Counted from the first letter of the stretch, positions 8,570 to 16,665 are shown. The stretch: 55,724 bases of DNA from Hyphomicrobiaceae bacterium (GCA_008933705.1 WBUN01000034.1:1-55724); one strand, 5' to 3'. Numbers and translations are program-made. Notes: a model not told the origin generated them from the sequence alone.

Positions 8570-8923
8570 ATGTCGACGGAAGCCATCACCGAGGAGATCC
8601 CGGGCACGATCATCTTCGACGGGCGCCAAGCCATGAAAGGCTATGCGCTGAACAAGATGTGCTACTCGTTCAACCGCGCAGAAAACCGCGAGGCGTTCCG
8701 GCGCGACGAAGAGGCCTTCATGGAGAAATTCGGCCTCAACGAGCAGCAGAAGGAAGCTATCCGCAGGCGCAATGTCCTCGATCTGATCGACACGGGCGGC
8801 AACATCTACTACCTCGCCAAGTTCGCGGGGATCTTCGGCCTCAACGTCCAGGACGTCGGCGCCCAACAGACCGGCATGACGGTCGAGGCGTTCAAGGAAA
8901 TGCTCAGGAAGCAGGGAGAGTGA
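8570..8923 (+). CDS. ligA: Protocatechuate 4,5-dioxygenase alpha subunit
   Basis: The small subunit (117 residues) of the extradiol dioxygenase LigAB has the family segments GTIIFDGRQAMKGYALNKMC and LIDTGGNIYYLAK. The alpha subunit caps the active site of the beta subunit. The length agrees with other LigA chains. A GGAGACC ribosome-binding sequence precedes the ATG. The ligB start follows the stop by only three bases, as expected for stoichiometric production of an alpha2-beta2 enzyme. Confidence 0.93.
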   Translation: MSTEAITEEIPGTIIFDGRQAMKGYALNKMCYSFNRAENREAFRRDEEAFMEKFGLNEQQKEAIRRRNVLDLIDTGGNIYYLAKFAGIFGLNVQDVGAQQTGMTVEAFKEMLRKQGE

Positions 8924-8926
8924 GCC

Positions 8927-9769
8927 ATGGCCCGGATCGTCGGCGGACTGACGACGTCGCATATTCCAGCGGTCGGTAACGCGATCGCCAAGCAGCTTTT
9001 CGACGATCCCTACTGGAAGCCCTTCTTCGACGGCTACCCGAAGGCTCGCACCTGGCTCGACGCTGTCAAACCCGACGTGGCGATCGTGATCTACAATGAC
9101 CACGGCTTGAATTTCTTCCTCGACAAGATGCCAACGTTCGCCGTCGGCGCCGCATTCGAATACAAGAATGACGACGAGGGGTGGGGTATCCCGATGCTGC
9201 CACCGTTCAAAGGCGATCCGAAACTGTCCTGGCACGTCATAGACTCGCTCGTCCGAGACGAATTCGACATCTGCTCATGCCAGGAGATGACGGTCGATCA
9301 CGGCTTCACCGTGCCCATGCAGTTGCTGTGGCCAGACTATGCGGCGTCGGGAATCCGCACCATCCCCATCAGCATCAACACGGTGCAGCACCCGATACCC
9401 TCGCCCGCGCGCTGCTACAAGTTCGGCCGCGCCCTTGGCCGGGCCGTCGAAAGCTACCCCGAGGACGTCAAGGTCGTCATCGTCGGAACCGGCGGCCTGT
9501 CGCACCAGCTCGACGGCAAGCGCGCCGGGTTCATCAACAAGGAATTCGACCTGATGTGCATGGACAAGATCGTCGGCGAGCCGGAGACGCTGGCGAAGCT
9601 GTCCCCGCTCGAGCTGGTGCGCGAAGCTGGCGCACAGGGGGCAGAGTTCATCCTATGGCTTGCCATGCGGGGGGCACTGACCGGCAAGGTCCGCAAGCTG
9701 CACAGCAACTACCACATACCGATTTCGAATACAGGGGCGGGAATGCTGGTGTTGGAGAACGCAGCCTGA
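8927..9769 (+). CDS. ligB: Protocatechuate 4,5-dioxygenase beta subunit
   Basis: The catalytic subunit (280 residues) is a type II extradiol ring-cleavage dioxygenase that opens protocatechuate between carbons 4 and 5, using Fe(II). Expected iron ligands are His12 (TTSHIPAVGNA), His59 (VIYNDHGLNFF) and a Glu in the EFILWLAMRGAL segment. The catalytic His lies in GTGGLSHQLDGKRAGF. It ends the catabolic operon. The next gene is convergent, and a strong hairpin lies between. Confidence 0.93.
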   Translation: MARIVGGLTTSHIPAVGNAIAKQLFDDPYWKPFFDGYPKARTWLDAVKPDVAIVIYNDHGLNFFLDKMPTFAVGAAFEYKNDDEGWGIPMLPPFKGDPKLSWHVIDSLVRDEFDICSCQEMTVDHGFTVPMQLLWPDYAASGIRTIPISINTVQHPIPSPARCYKFGRALGRAVESYPEDVKVVIVGTGGLSHQLDGKRAGFINKEFDLMCMDKIVGEPETLAKLSPLELVREAGAQGAEFILWLAMRGALTGKVRKLHSNYHIPISNTGAGMLVLENAA

Positions 9770-9787
9770 GCAGCGAGCAGGCGGACC

Positions 9788-9816
9788 GAGCGGGAGCGCC
9801 ATGGGGCGCTCCCCTC
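9788..9816. terminator. Hairpin between convergent ligB and cusF-like genes
   Basis: A nine-base perfect stem, GGGAGCGCC and GGCGCTCCC with an ATGG loop, is flanked by a further GAG/CTC pairing. It lies between the ends of two converging operons. No T-run follows on either strand, so it could be a weak bidirectional terminator or only an RNA-stabilising hairpin. Confidence 0.45.
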
Positions 9817-9826
9817 GGGGCACTGG

Positions 9827-10114
9827 CTATTTGCTCTTCTCGATCTTCACGACGGTGAACTGGCCGTTGACCTTGTCGGCCTCGAACTTGATCTTGTCGC
9901 CGGGCTTGACCTGCTTGAGCATGGCGGCGTCGTTCGCCCGGAAGACCATGGTCATGCCGTCCATGTCGAACTTCTTGATGGGCCCATGCTTGATGGTGAG
10001 CTTGCCGGCCGACTCGTCGACCTTGGTCACCTCGCCGTCGACCATTTGGGCAAGCGCGATGGATGGCAAGCCGGCCAGTCCGACAAGCACCGCGAACATG
10101 ATCATTTTACGCAT
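9827..10114 (-). CDS. CusF-like periplasmic copper-binding protein
   Basis: The 95-residue protein has a signal peptide (MRKMIMFAVLVGLAGLPSIALA) and a small beta-barrel domain like CusF, the periplasmic Cu(I)/Ag(I) chaperone. The metal site reads HGPIKKFDMDGMTM. The His and both Met ligands of E. coli CusF are present, but the Trp that stacks on the metal is replaced by Met. The start at 10114 was chosen over a longer frame because it gives a clean signal peptide and is preceded by AAGGAG. It is the last gene of the copper operon. Confidence 0.82.
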   Translation of the reverse strand: MRKMIMFAVLVGLAGLPSIALAQMVDGEVTKVDESAGKLTIKHGPIKKFDMDGMTMVFRANDAAMLKQVKPGDKIKFEADKVNGQFTVVKIEKSK

Positions 10115-10174
10115 GCTGATTCTCCTTGCTGCTTGATGGCAGGTCTTCGACACATCCCCGGCGCGAAGCTTCCC

Positions 10175-10672
10175 TCACTTGACAACGACGATTCCCTTCA
10201 TGCCCGTTTCGTAATGACCCGGGATCAGGCAGGCGAACTCGAACGTCCCAGCCTTGGTAAAGCGCCACAGGATCTCGGCAGACTTCTTGGGCTCCAGGCG
10301 CTTGCCATTGGGGTCGTCGTGCTCCATGTCCGGGTTCTTCTCCATCTCGATCTTGTGCTTGGCGTTGTTGGCGAAGGAGTCGAGCAGGAATTCGTGAGGA
10401 AGGTCCCCCGTGTTCTTGAGACGGAACCTGATCTGCTCGCCCAGCCTCACCTCGATTTTGTTGGGGGTGTAGCTCATGGTGCCAGGGCCGTCGCTGATCG
10501 TGATCTCGATCACGCGGTTTGGCTTCTTCGGGTCGCCCGGTTCGCCAGCCGCGAACACGTGGCCAGTGTGCGCGTAGACGCGCTCGGAAAATGGCATCTC
10601 AGACATCGCCAACGTTGCGGCAACCACCGCTGCCAAAGAAACACCGGCAATCGTGGACTTCCCAAGCATCAT
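10175..10672 (-). CDS. Cupredoxin-domain copper protein
   Basis: The 165-residue exported protein has a single cupredoxin fold (plastocyanin/azurin type). Copper ligands are recognisable as the His of LPHEFL and the Cys, His and Met of FACLIPGHYETGM. The segment KNPDMEHDDPNGKRLEPKKS is typical of the copper-tolerance cupredoxins found next to multicopper oxidases. Two adjacent ATGs (ending at 10672 and 10669) are possible starts. GGGAG lies five bases before the first. A hydrophobic stretch (STIAGVSLAAVVAATLAMS) serves as signal or anchor. Confidence 0.8.
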   Translation of the reverse strand: MMLGKSTIAGVSLAAVVAATLAMSEMPFSERVYAHTGHVFAAGEPGDPKKPNRVIEITISDGPGTMSYTPNKIEVRLGEQIRFRLKNTGDLPHEFLLDSFANNAKHKIEMEKNPDMEHDDPNGKRLEPKKSAEILWRFTKAGTFEFACLIPGHYETGMKGIVVVK

Positions 10673-10715
10673 TGCTACTCCCTTTGCTGACCAGACTGCA
10701 TCGATTGAGGCCCGC

Positions 10716-12098
10716 CTAGTGCGTGCCATGCCGTTTCGGCTTGACCGCCTTGAACTCCATGGCCTTGCCGGACGAAGGACGCGGCGCCTCGGTCACAGGC
10801 GGGCTTTCGCCGCGCAACTCGTAGGCCACTGTTCCTTCGGGATGCCGGTACCAGCCGGGATCCTTGTAATCGTGGCGGGCCAGGCCTTCGCGCACCTTCA
10901 CCACCGAGAACATGCCGCCCATCTCGACGGGGCCGAACTGGCCGAACCCGGTCATCATCGGCAGCGTGTTGTCGGGTGCGGCCATCTCCATCTCGCCCAT
11001 CTCGGCCATGCCGGCCGAGCCCATCGGCATGTAGCCGCCGCTCACGAGCCGCGAGATCTTCTTGCGCACATCCCTTTGATCGACGCCGATGTAGGTTTTC
11101 ACGTCGTGGCCCATGGCGTTCATGGTGTGGTGCGACTTGTGACAGTGGATCGCCCAGTCGCCCTCGTAGATCGCGTCGAACTCGAAGGCGCGCATCTGCC
11201 CGACGGCGCAATCGACCGTCACCTCCGGCCAGCGCGACTCGGGCCGCGTCCAGCCGCCGTCGGTGCAGGTGACCTCGAAGTCGTAGCCGTGCATGTGGAT
11301 CGGGTGGTTTGTCATCGTCAGGTTGCCGAAGCGGATGCGCACGCGATCGCCCTTGGCGACGACGAGATGGTCGATGCCCGGGAAGACGCGGCTGTTCCAG
11401 CACCACAGATTGAACTCGAGCATGGTGTTGATCTTCGGCACGTAGCTGCCGGGCTCGATGTCGAACGCATTCAGGAGAAACACGAAGTCGCGGTCGACAC
11501 GGTGCAGCTTCGGGTCCTTCGGGTGCACCACGAAGAAGCCCATCATGCCCATCGCCATCTGCACCATCTCGTCGGCATGCGGGTGGTACATGAAGGTGCC
11601 GCTCTTCCTAAGCTGGAACTCGTAGACGAACGTCTGCCCGGGCTTGATCTGCGGCTGCGTCAGCCCGCCGACGCCGTCCATGCCGCACGGCACCAGCTGC
11701 CCGTGCCAGTGGATCGTCGTGTGCTCGGGCAGCCTGTTGGTGACGAAGATGCGCACCTTGTCGCCTTCCACCGCCTCAATCGTCGGCCCCGGCGACTGGC
11801 CGTTGTAGCCCCACAGGTGCGCCTTCATGCCCGGCGCCATCTCGCGAACGACGGGTTCGGCGACGATGTGGAACTCCTTCCATTCGCCGTTCATGCGCCA
11901 GGGCAGCGTCCAGCCGTTGAGCGTCACCACCGGCTGGTAGTCCGGGCCCGACTTGGGAAACAGCGGCGGCTGCATCAAGGGGGAGGCTTGGCTCGGCGCT
12001 TCGGGAACGGCCGCAAAGGCACTGCGTCCGCTGACCTGGCTGACGCTGGCGAGCGCCAGGCCCGAGGTCGCCAGGAACGTTCTGCGCGAGATGGACAT
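10716..12098 (-). CDS. Multicopper oxidase, Tat-exported (copper resistance type)
   Basis: The 460-residue enzyme begins with a twin-arginine signal (SRRTFLATSG, residues 4-13). It carries all four copper motifs: HWHG at 130-133, HPH at 172-174, HPIHMHG at 265-271, and HCHKSHHTM at 318-326. A Met-rich stretch follows (MPMGSAGMAEMGEMEM), as in CopA/CueO-like oxidases where it helps bind Cu(I). It probably oxidises Cu(I) to the less toxic Cu(II) in the periplasm. The start at 12098 has AGGAG eight bases upstream. An in-frame ATG at 12116 has no proper spacing. It lies 23 bases after the TolC-like gene. Confidence 0.9.
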   Translation of the reverse strand: MSISRRTFLATSGLALASVSQVSGRSAFAAVPEAPSQASPLMQPPLFPKSGPDYQPVVTLNGWTLPWRMNGEWKEFHIVAEPVVREMAPGMKAHLWGYNGQSPGPTIEAVEGDKVRIFVTNRLPEHTTIHWHGQLVPCGMDGVGGLTQPQIKPGQTFVYEFQLRKSGTFMYHPHADEMVQMAMGMMGFFVVHPKDPKLHRVDRDFVFLLNAFDIEPGSYVPKINTMLEFNLWCWNSRVFPGIDHLVVAKGDRVRIRFGNLTMTNHPIHMHGYDFEVTCTDGGWTRPESRWPEVTVDCAVGQMRAFEFDAIYEGDWAIHCHKSHHTMNAMGHDVKTYIGVDQRDVRKKISRLVSGGYMPMGSAGMAEMGEMEMAAPDNTLPMMTGFGQFGPVEMGGMFSVVKVREGLARHDYKDPGWYRHPEGTVAYELRGESPPVTEAPRPSSGKAMEFKAVKPKRHGTH

Positions 12099-12120
12099 GA
12101 TGGCTGCTCCTGTCATCCTC

Positions 12121-13596
12121 TCAATGGCCGCCCGCCTCGCCGGCACCTGTAGCCGCCGTCGTGGCAGGCTGCTCCGCTGACGCGCCGCTCCTGCCGCCGA
12201 CGATGGCGGCATGAAGCTCCACGGTTGCCAGCCAGAAGTCCCGCCGGGCTTCGACCGCCTGCATGTTGGCGAGCACGCGTGCGCGCGCGTCGGCGAGCAA
12301 TGAAAACAGATCGCGGATCATGGCGTTGTAGTTGAGGAGCGTTTCCTCGGAGATGATCTTGCGCAGCGGCAGCACCTCGCGCTCGTAGTGCCGGGCGAGA
12401 TCGTAGGTGCCGCGGTAGGCCTGGTAGGCTTCGCGCGCCTCCGAGCGGACGTTGACGGCGCGTTCGAGCAAGCGGTTGACCGCCTGCATGTAGGTCTGCT
12501 CGGCCAGCCGCACGCGCGCCTCGCCGAAGTCGTAGATCGGGATCTGGACCTCGAGCTCGAAGCCGCGCCGGCTGATCTTGTCGATCTCCGTCGTGCCGCC
12601 GTCGGTCTTGATCTCCTTTTCCGTCGTGCTGATGCCGGCCGCCTCCAGCGCATTGATGAAGCGGGTCTTGCGCGTGAGCCCGAGCTGCCGAGCCAGCACA
12701 TCGATCTCCATGCGCGCCACGACGAGGTCGGCGCGCCGCATGACGGCTTCCCTCTCGACGGAGGCCACGGTCTTCGGCTTGGCAGGCAGCGCCGGCAGCT
12801 TAGCCGGCAGGGTGAAGCGGATATCGGCGGCCCACAGGCCCAGCGCCCGGATCAGGCGCTCGCGCTCCAGGCGCTGGCGCAGCCGGGCGGTGGCGAGTTG
12901 CCCGCTCACCTCGGCATAGAACGCATGCTCGCGCGCCTGGTCGAGCTTCGACATGGCGCCGGTTTCGCCGAGCTGCTTGGCGAGATCGGACACCGCTTCG
13001 GCGGAAAGCCGCGACTCCTCGAGCGACTTCACGGCCTCGTTGGCCGCCACGGCGCGATAGTAGGCCCGGGCCGCCTCGGCCGACGTTCGCAGCGTGGCCT
13101 CGATCGCGCGCGCCTGGGCCTGCTTGAACCGTGCCTCTGCGATCTCGCGCCGGCGCGGCAGCGTCAGCAGCGCCAGCACGTTCTGCACGATCTGCCGCTC
13201 GATCTCGAAGCCGCCGGAACCGATGAGGCGCTGCAAGGACAGCGTCGGCGAAGGCGGCAGGCTGGCCTCGACCATCTGCGCCTCGGAGATGCCAAGCTCG
13301 TTGTAGGCGGCCTGCAGCCCGCGATTGTTGAGAAGCGCGATCTGCACGGCGCCGGATACGCTGAGCGGCTTGGCGAGCAGGCTTCTGACCCGCGCGGCAA
13401 CGAGCGCGGCATCGCGGTCGTCGCGGATCTTGACGACGTCCTTGCCGAGATCGGCACTCACCGCGGCCTCGACCGCAAGCATGCCGCCGTCTACGGAGAA
13501 TTGCGCACAGCCGCTCGTCGCCAAGGCCGCCGTCACGACAACGAGGGCCAACCTGGCACCTGCTCCCGCACGCCCGAATTTCCGTCCTATCCGCAT
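12121..13596 (-). CDS. TolC-family outer membrane lipoprotein
   Basis: The 491-residue protein has a lipoprotein signal with lipobox LATSGCAQ (Cys near residue 30) and the long heptad-rich helices of the TolC/CusC family (for example EAARAYYRAVAANEAVKSLEESRLSA). It may form the outer membrane exit duct for metal or metal complexes. The start at 13596 was chosen because it gives a proper signal sequence; a longer frame runs into the preceding small gene. No RND pump or periplasmic adaptor for it is encoded nearby, which is unusual for a TolC homologue. Confidence 0.85.
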   Translation of the reverse strand: MRIGRKFGRAGAGARLALVVVTAALATSGCAQFSVDGGMLAVEAAVSADLGKDVVKIRDDRDAALVAARVRSLLAKPLSVSGAVQIALLNNRGLQAAYNELGISEAQMVEASLPPSPTLSLQRLIGSGGFEIERQIVQNVLALLTLPRRREIAEARFKQAQARAIEATLRTSAEAARAYYRAVAANEAVKSLEESRLSAEAVSDLAKQLGETGAMSKLDQAREHAFYAEVSGQLATARLRQRLERERLIRALGLWAADIRFTLPAKLPALPAKPKTVASVEREAVMRRADLVVARMEIDVLARQLGLTRKTRFINALEAAGISTTEKEIKTDGGTTEIDKISRRGFELEVQIPIYDFGEARVRLAEQTYMQAVNRLLERAVNVRSEAREAYQAYRGTYDLARHYEREVLPLRKIISEETLLNYNAMIRDLFSLLADARARVLANMQAVEARRDFWLATVELHAAIVGGRSGASAEQPATTAATGAGEAGGH

Positions 13597-13612
13597 GCCG
13601 CCATCCGGTCTT

Positions 13613-13879
13613 TCACTGCGTGCGCTGTGTCGGTGTCTGCGGCCCCGGCTCGGCCTTGCCATCCCGCGGCACAGGCTGCACCTCCTTGGGCGTCACCCGG
13701 CGGTTCACCTGCCCCCACGGTAGCGGCTCGACCGGCCGATAGCTCTGGGTCCCACCCGTGATCGGGGCGTAGCGGGCCTCGGGTACACTCGCTCCAGGTT
13801 GATCAGGGCTTGCAGCATGGCCGGTCGCAGTCTCAATAGAGACGGCAAACCCAAGCAGGAGAAGCATTCGCGCACGCAT
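13613..13879 (-). CDS. Small exported protein of the copper operon
   Basis: The 88-residue protein has an N-terminal signal (MRARMLLLLGFAVSIETATGHA) and a proline-rich mature part containing SYRPVEPLPWGQVNRRVTP. I recall similar short proteins with a PLPWG-VNRRVTP core beside TolC and multicopper oxidase genes, but none with an assigned function. It is 16 bases upstream of the TolC-like start, and an AAGAAGG lies upstream of the ATG, so it is probably the first or second gene of the operon. Function unknown; a role in periplasmic copper handling is inferred from position. Confidence 0.6.
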   Translation of the reverse strand: MRARMLLLLGFAVSIETATGHAASPDQPGASVPEARYAPITGGTQSYRPVEPLPWGQVNRRVTPKEVQPVPRDGKAEPGPQTPTQRTQ

Positions 13880-14057
13880 GGCGTCGCGCCTTCTTCAATG
13901 TTTCACTCGCGGCGGATCAAACGACCTCTTCGATGGACGAGCGTCCGCGACGGGCCGCCAGCGGGCCTGCTGCTCGACTGTGTACGGGCGTGTTCTGCTC
14001 AGCGCCGAACAAACAACGACGCGGTCTCAAACCCGACATGCAGGCAAGGCCCAGCCT

Positions 14058-14495
14058 CTAGAGCGCGATCGACGCTCGGGGCGGTCGCTCGATCCTGCCA
14101 GGCACATCCCCCCTGATGGCGAGCACGATCGGCAGTTCAACCCTATCGCTCACCATGTAACAGAAGGACGCGGACCCAGCCGCGGCGGCCAAGCTGGCGT
14201 GGCAAAGAATGCCGCCGCAGCAGCAACTATCTTCATGGGGCGGCTGCGGGGGCGCTTCCGGCAGAGCCGCCATGCTGCACTCGGGGATTACGTGGTCAAA
14301 CCACCCGCGGCCCCCTCCACAAACCTGCTTAGCAGTACCTCCACCCGGGCCCGCATGGATGACTGCACCAAGAACACCGGATGTCGCATGCTGGTGATTG
14401 CCGTGGGCGGCCGCTGGTGCGCTTCCACCCACGAGGAGGAACCCCGCGAGCAGGACGCTGAGAAGCGCAAGCAGCTTGGCGCGCACCACAATCAC
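14058..14495 (-). CDS. Cys/His-rich exported protein near the copper operon, unknown function
   Basis: The predicted protein of about 145 residues starts with a strong hydrophobic signal (AKLLALLSVLLAGFLLVGG) followed by AHGNHQHAT. It then has seven Cys, including DSCCCGGILCHASL, and seven His. The C-terminus reads GRIERPPRASIAL. Such composition suggests a periplasmic or membrane metal-binding protein, and its position upstream of the copper genes fits. I do not recognise a named family; small copper-cluster proteins of the DUF2946 type have a similar overall plan. The start is uncertain: GTG codons at 14495 and 14489 sit well before the signal, and an ATG at 14558 would add 21 residues that do not look like a signal peptide. 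Confidence 0.5.
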   Translation of the reverse strand: MIVVRAKLLALLSVLLAGFLLVGGSAPAAAHGNHQHATSGVLGAVIHAGPGGGTAKQVCGGGRGWFDHVIPECSMAALPEAPPQPPHEDSCCCGGILCHASLAAAAGSASFCYMVSDRVELPIVLAIRGDVPGRIERPPRASIAL

Positions 14496-15009
14496 AAGCC
14501 TTGACCCAACGTCGGGTTGCGATTCGTATCGACGGCAGACTACGTACCCGCGGCTCACCCGTCAATCCGCCGAGCGCCGTGGCGAGACCTTCTGGAGCGC
14601 GTTCACTTCAAGCGGAAGCGTATCCGGCATTGACGAGATGGTTGTTGCACTCGTCCGGCTGGAAGCGCGGCAGGGCCGCTCACGAAGATCGAGGGAATAG
14701 GGTCGAGCCATGCATGCTGGCCTCGACCTCCAGCATGCGGCTTGATTCTCAACACCACCGATTTGGGAATCCCACGCGATTGAGTCCGACGCTCGAGAGC
14801 CACCGTTCGCTCAAGGGGATGCTTCGCCTTGGCGAAGACGGCTGCCGTGCGGGCTTCCTCGAACTCCTCCCGCATCTCTCGCTACGCATCAGCCTCTGGC
14901 AGGTTCCCCGCAAAGACGGTTCAGGTCCTCACAGGTCGCAATTCCTCGTTGCCAGAGGCAAGTCTTGTCGGCTGCAACGCCAGGCCCCGACTACCCACCT
15001 GCAGGCTGA
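14496..15009. other. 514-bp stretch without a supported gene
   Basis: No convincing gene is seen. The reverse strand has a 90-codon open frame (14603-14875, beginning MREEFEEARTAAVFAKAK), but it matches nothing I recognise and has no clear ribosome-binding site. A forward frame from 14501 runs antisense into the emrA-like gene and is a shadow. The promoter for the copper-side genes may lie near 14500-14600, but I see no definite boxes. Confidence 0.4.
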
Positions 15010-16077
15010 TTATCTCTGGCCCCAGGCGAAAGCTGCCAGACCGCCGAAAACGTGGACCAAACTGCGCTCGCGCCTGGTATCGACCTTGACGGTTGCAGTT
15101 ATGCCTGCGCGGAGCGGGGGTTCGCCCGGACGCGGCAGGAGCCGCAAGCGCACAGGCAGCCGCTGCACCACCTTGACCCAATTTCCGGATGCGTTTTGCG
15201 GCGGCAGCAAGGCGAATTCGGCGCCGGTCGCCGGGCTGATGCTCTCGACCTCCGCCTCCCATACGAAATCGGGGTAAATGTCCAAGGTTACGGTCGCCGT
15301 CTGGCCCTTGCGCACGTGCGTGAGTTCCGTTTCCTTGAAATTTGCCTCCACCCAAGGCCGCGTATTCGCTACCAGCGCGAACAGCGCGGTGGCCGCCTTG
15401 ATCTGCTCGCCTTTCTGCAGGCGAACGTTGACGGCAATTCCGTCAAGCGGAGCGCGGATGACGGTGCGGGCGAGGTCAAGCGCCGCCCGCTCGCGTTCTG
15501 CCCGCTTTTCGCGTACGAGAGGATGCTCGTCGACCGGTTGCTCGGGATTTCCGCCGAGCTGAGCCGCGACCCGCTCGACTTTGCGCCGCATCACCAACGC
15601 GCGATCCTCGGCCGCCGTGGCATTGCTCTCAACCTCCTCGAATTTGGACGAGGCAACGATGCCACGCGACGCAAGTGTCTTCTGGCGGGCCAACTGAGCG
15701 CCCCAGAAGCCGAGCTTGCTCTCTGCCTCCTGCAGCTCGCTTCTCGCCTCGTGCCAGGTGGCTATGAGAGTGCGTACCTGGCCGCGGGTTGAATCGAGTT
15801 CCGCTTCGGCCCTGGTGAGCGCCACCTGGAACGGCTCCGGGTCGATCCTCAGCAAGACATCCCCTGCCTTGACCTCAGCATGGTCTTGTACGCCCACTTC
15901 GAGCACTCGGCCGGCGACTTCGGCCGAGATATGCGCGATGTCGGCCTTGACGTAGGCATTCTCGGTCGTGACGTAGCGCCCGCTCCACAGCCAGAACAGC
16001 AGCGCCGCCAGGACCGCCGCGCCCGGCACGGCGATCAAGAGCAGCGACCTCAACCATCGGCGGATCCAACCGGACAT
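15010..16077 (-). CDS. emrA: HlyD/EmrA-family membrane fusion protein of an efflux pump
   Basis: The 355-residue periplasmic adaptor has one N-terminal membrane anchor (LLLIAVPGAAVLAALLFWLWSG). Next comes a biotinyl-lipoyl-like half motif (YVTTENAYVKADIAHISAEVAGRVLEVGVQDHAEVKAGDVL), a coiled-coil hairpin, and the second half-motif VIRAPLDGIAVNVRLQKGEQI. This is the EmrA layout that bridges an MFS pump to the outer membrane. The ATG overlaps the marR stop by one base, so it is co-translated with its regulator. The MFS partner is divergently encoded at 16666. Substrate not identifiable. Confidence 0.88.
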   Translation of the reverse strand: MSGWIRRWLRSLLLIAVPGAAVLAALLFWLWSGRYVTTENAYVKADIAHISAEVAGRVLEVGVQDHAEVKAGDVLLRIDPEPFQVALTRAEAELDSTRGQVRTLIATWHEARSELQEAESKLGFWGAQLARQKTLASRGIVASSKFEEVESNATAAEDRALVMRRKVERVAAQLGGNPEQPVDEHPLVREKRAERERAALDLARTVIRAPLDGIAVNVRLQKGEQIKAATALFALVANTRPWVEANFKETELTHVRKGQTATVTLDIYPDFVWEAEVESISPATGAEFALLPPQNASGNWVKVVQRLPVRLRLLPRPGEPPLRAGITATVKVDTRRERSLVHVFGGLAAFAWGQR

Positions 16078-16577
16078 CAAAGTGCGTGCTCTTCCCCGCT
16101 TTTCACCTCTCGGCGCCGGCGCATCGGCGCGGCGGGATCATTTTCCGCCAGCGCCTGCAGCCTCATCTTGACACGTGCCATCACCCGGCTGAGGCGGCGA
16201 CGCTCTTCCGCGGACAGGTCGCTCAGCGCGTCGTCGACCGTTGCTTCGGCGACGGGCCAGATGGTCGCGTGCAGCCGTTCGCCATCGGCCGTCAGGTACA
16301 GCCGATTGACGCGTCGGTCACTGGCGTCAGTGCGCCGCCGCAGCCATCCCTTGGCTTCCATGCGCTCGATCAGCCGACCCGCCGGGGCCTTCTCGATCTC
16401 GAGCAGATCGGCCACCTCCGATTGGCTCAGTCCCGGGCGCCGGTGCACACGGGCGATCACGAGCCACTGCGACCGCGTGAGGTCGAATGCGCGGACGCGC
16501 CGCTCGAAGACCGTGCGCAACAGCCGGCCGACGTCCGTGATCGAGTAGCCGATGTAGTGCTCGTCGTCTGGCGTCAT
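16077..16577 (-). CDS. MarR-family transcriptional repressor
   Basis: The 166-residue winged-helix protein has the MarR core LTRSQWLVIARVHRRPGLSQSEVADLLEIEKAPAGRLIERM and the wing RTDASDRRVNRLYLT. It is cotranscribed with the EmrA-like gene and faces the EmrB-like gene across an 88-base gap holding a perfect 20-bp palindrome. It is therefore the likely local repressor of the pump, released by a phenolic or other drug-like ligand; the ligand is inferred from the family, not from sequence. Confidence 0.9.
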   Translation of the reverse strand: MTPDDEHYIGYSITDVGRLLRTVFERRVRAFDLTRSQWLVIARVHRRPGLSQSEVADLLEIEKAPAGRLIERMEAKGWLRRRTDASDRRVNRLYLTADGERLHATIWPVAEATVDDALSDLSAEERRRLSRVMARVKMRLQALAENDPAAPMRRRREVKSGEEHAL

Positions 16578-16595
16578 TGAACGCTCTGGAGTGGA

Positions 16596-16615
16596 ATAGT
16601 AACCTAGGTTACTAT
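16596..16615. promoter_or_regulatory. Perfect 20-bp palindrome, candidate MarR operator
   Basis: ATAGTAACCTAGGTTACTAT is identical to its own reverse complement. It lies 19 bases upstream of the marR start and 51 bases upstream of the emrB-like start. A consensus TTGACA on the reverse strand at 16631-16636 lies just outside it, so binding here could block the marR-side promoter and possibly both. Confidence 0.75.
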
Positions 16616-16665
16616 AGCGGTGACCATTGTTGTCAAGAGCGGTTTGGCGACTGACTTTCCGGCCG

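Noticed and set aside
10653-12152. A 499-codon forward frame across the multicopper oxidase
   Set aside because: The reverse strand has all four copper motifs in order; the forward frame is His/Arg/Ala-rich shadow sequence.
12388-13761. A 457-codon forward frame across the TolC-like gene
   Set aside because: Antisense to a clear TolC-family protein with a lipoprotein signal; no recognisable content.
14603-14875. A 90-codon reverse frame upstream of the Cys/His-rich gene
   Set aside because: No ribosome-binding sequence and no family resemblance; mentioned in the gap entry only.
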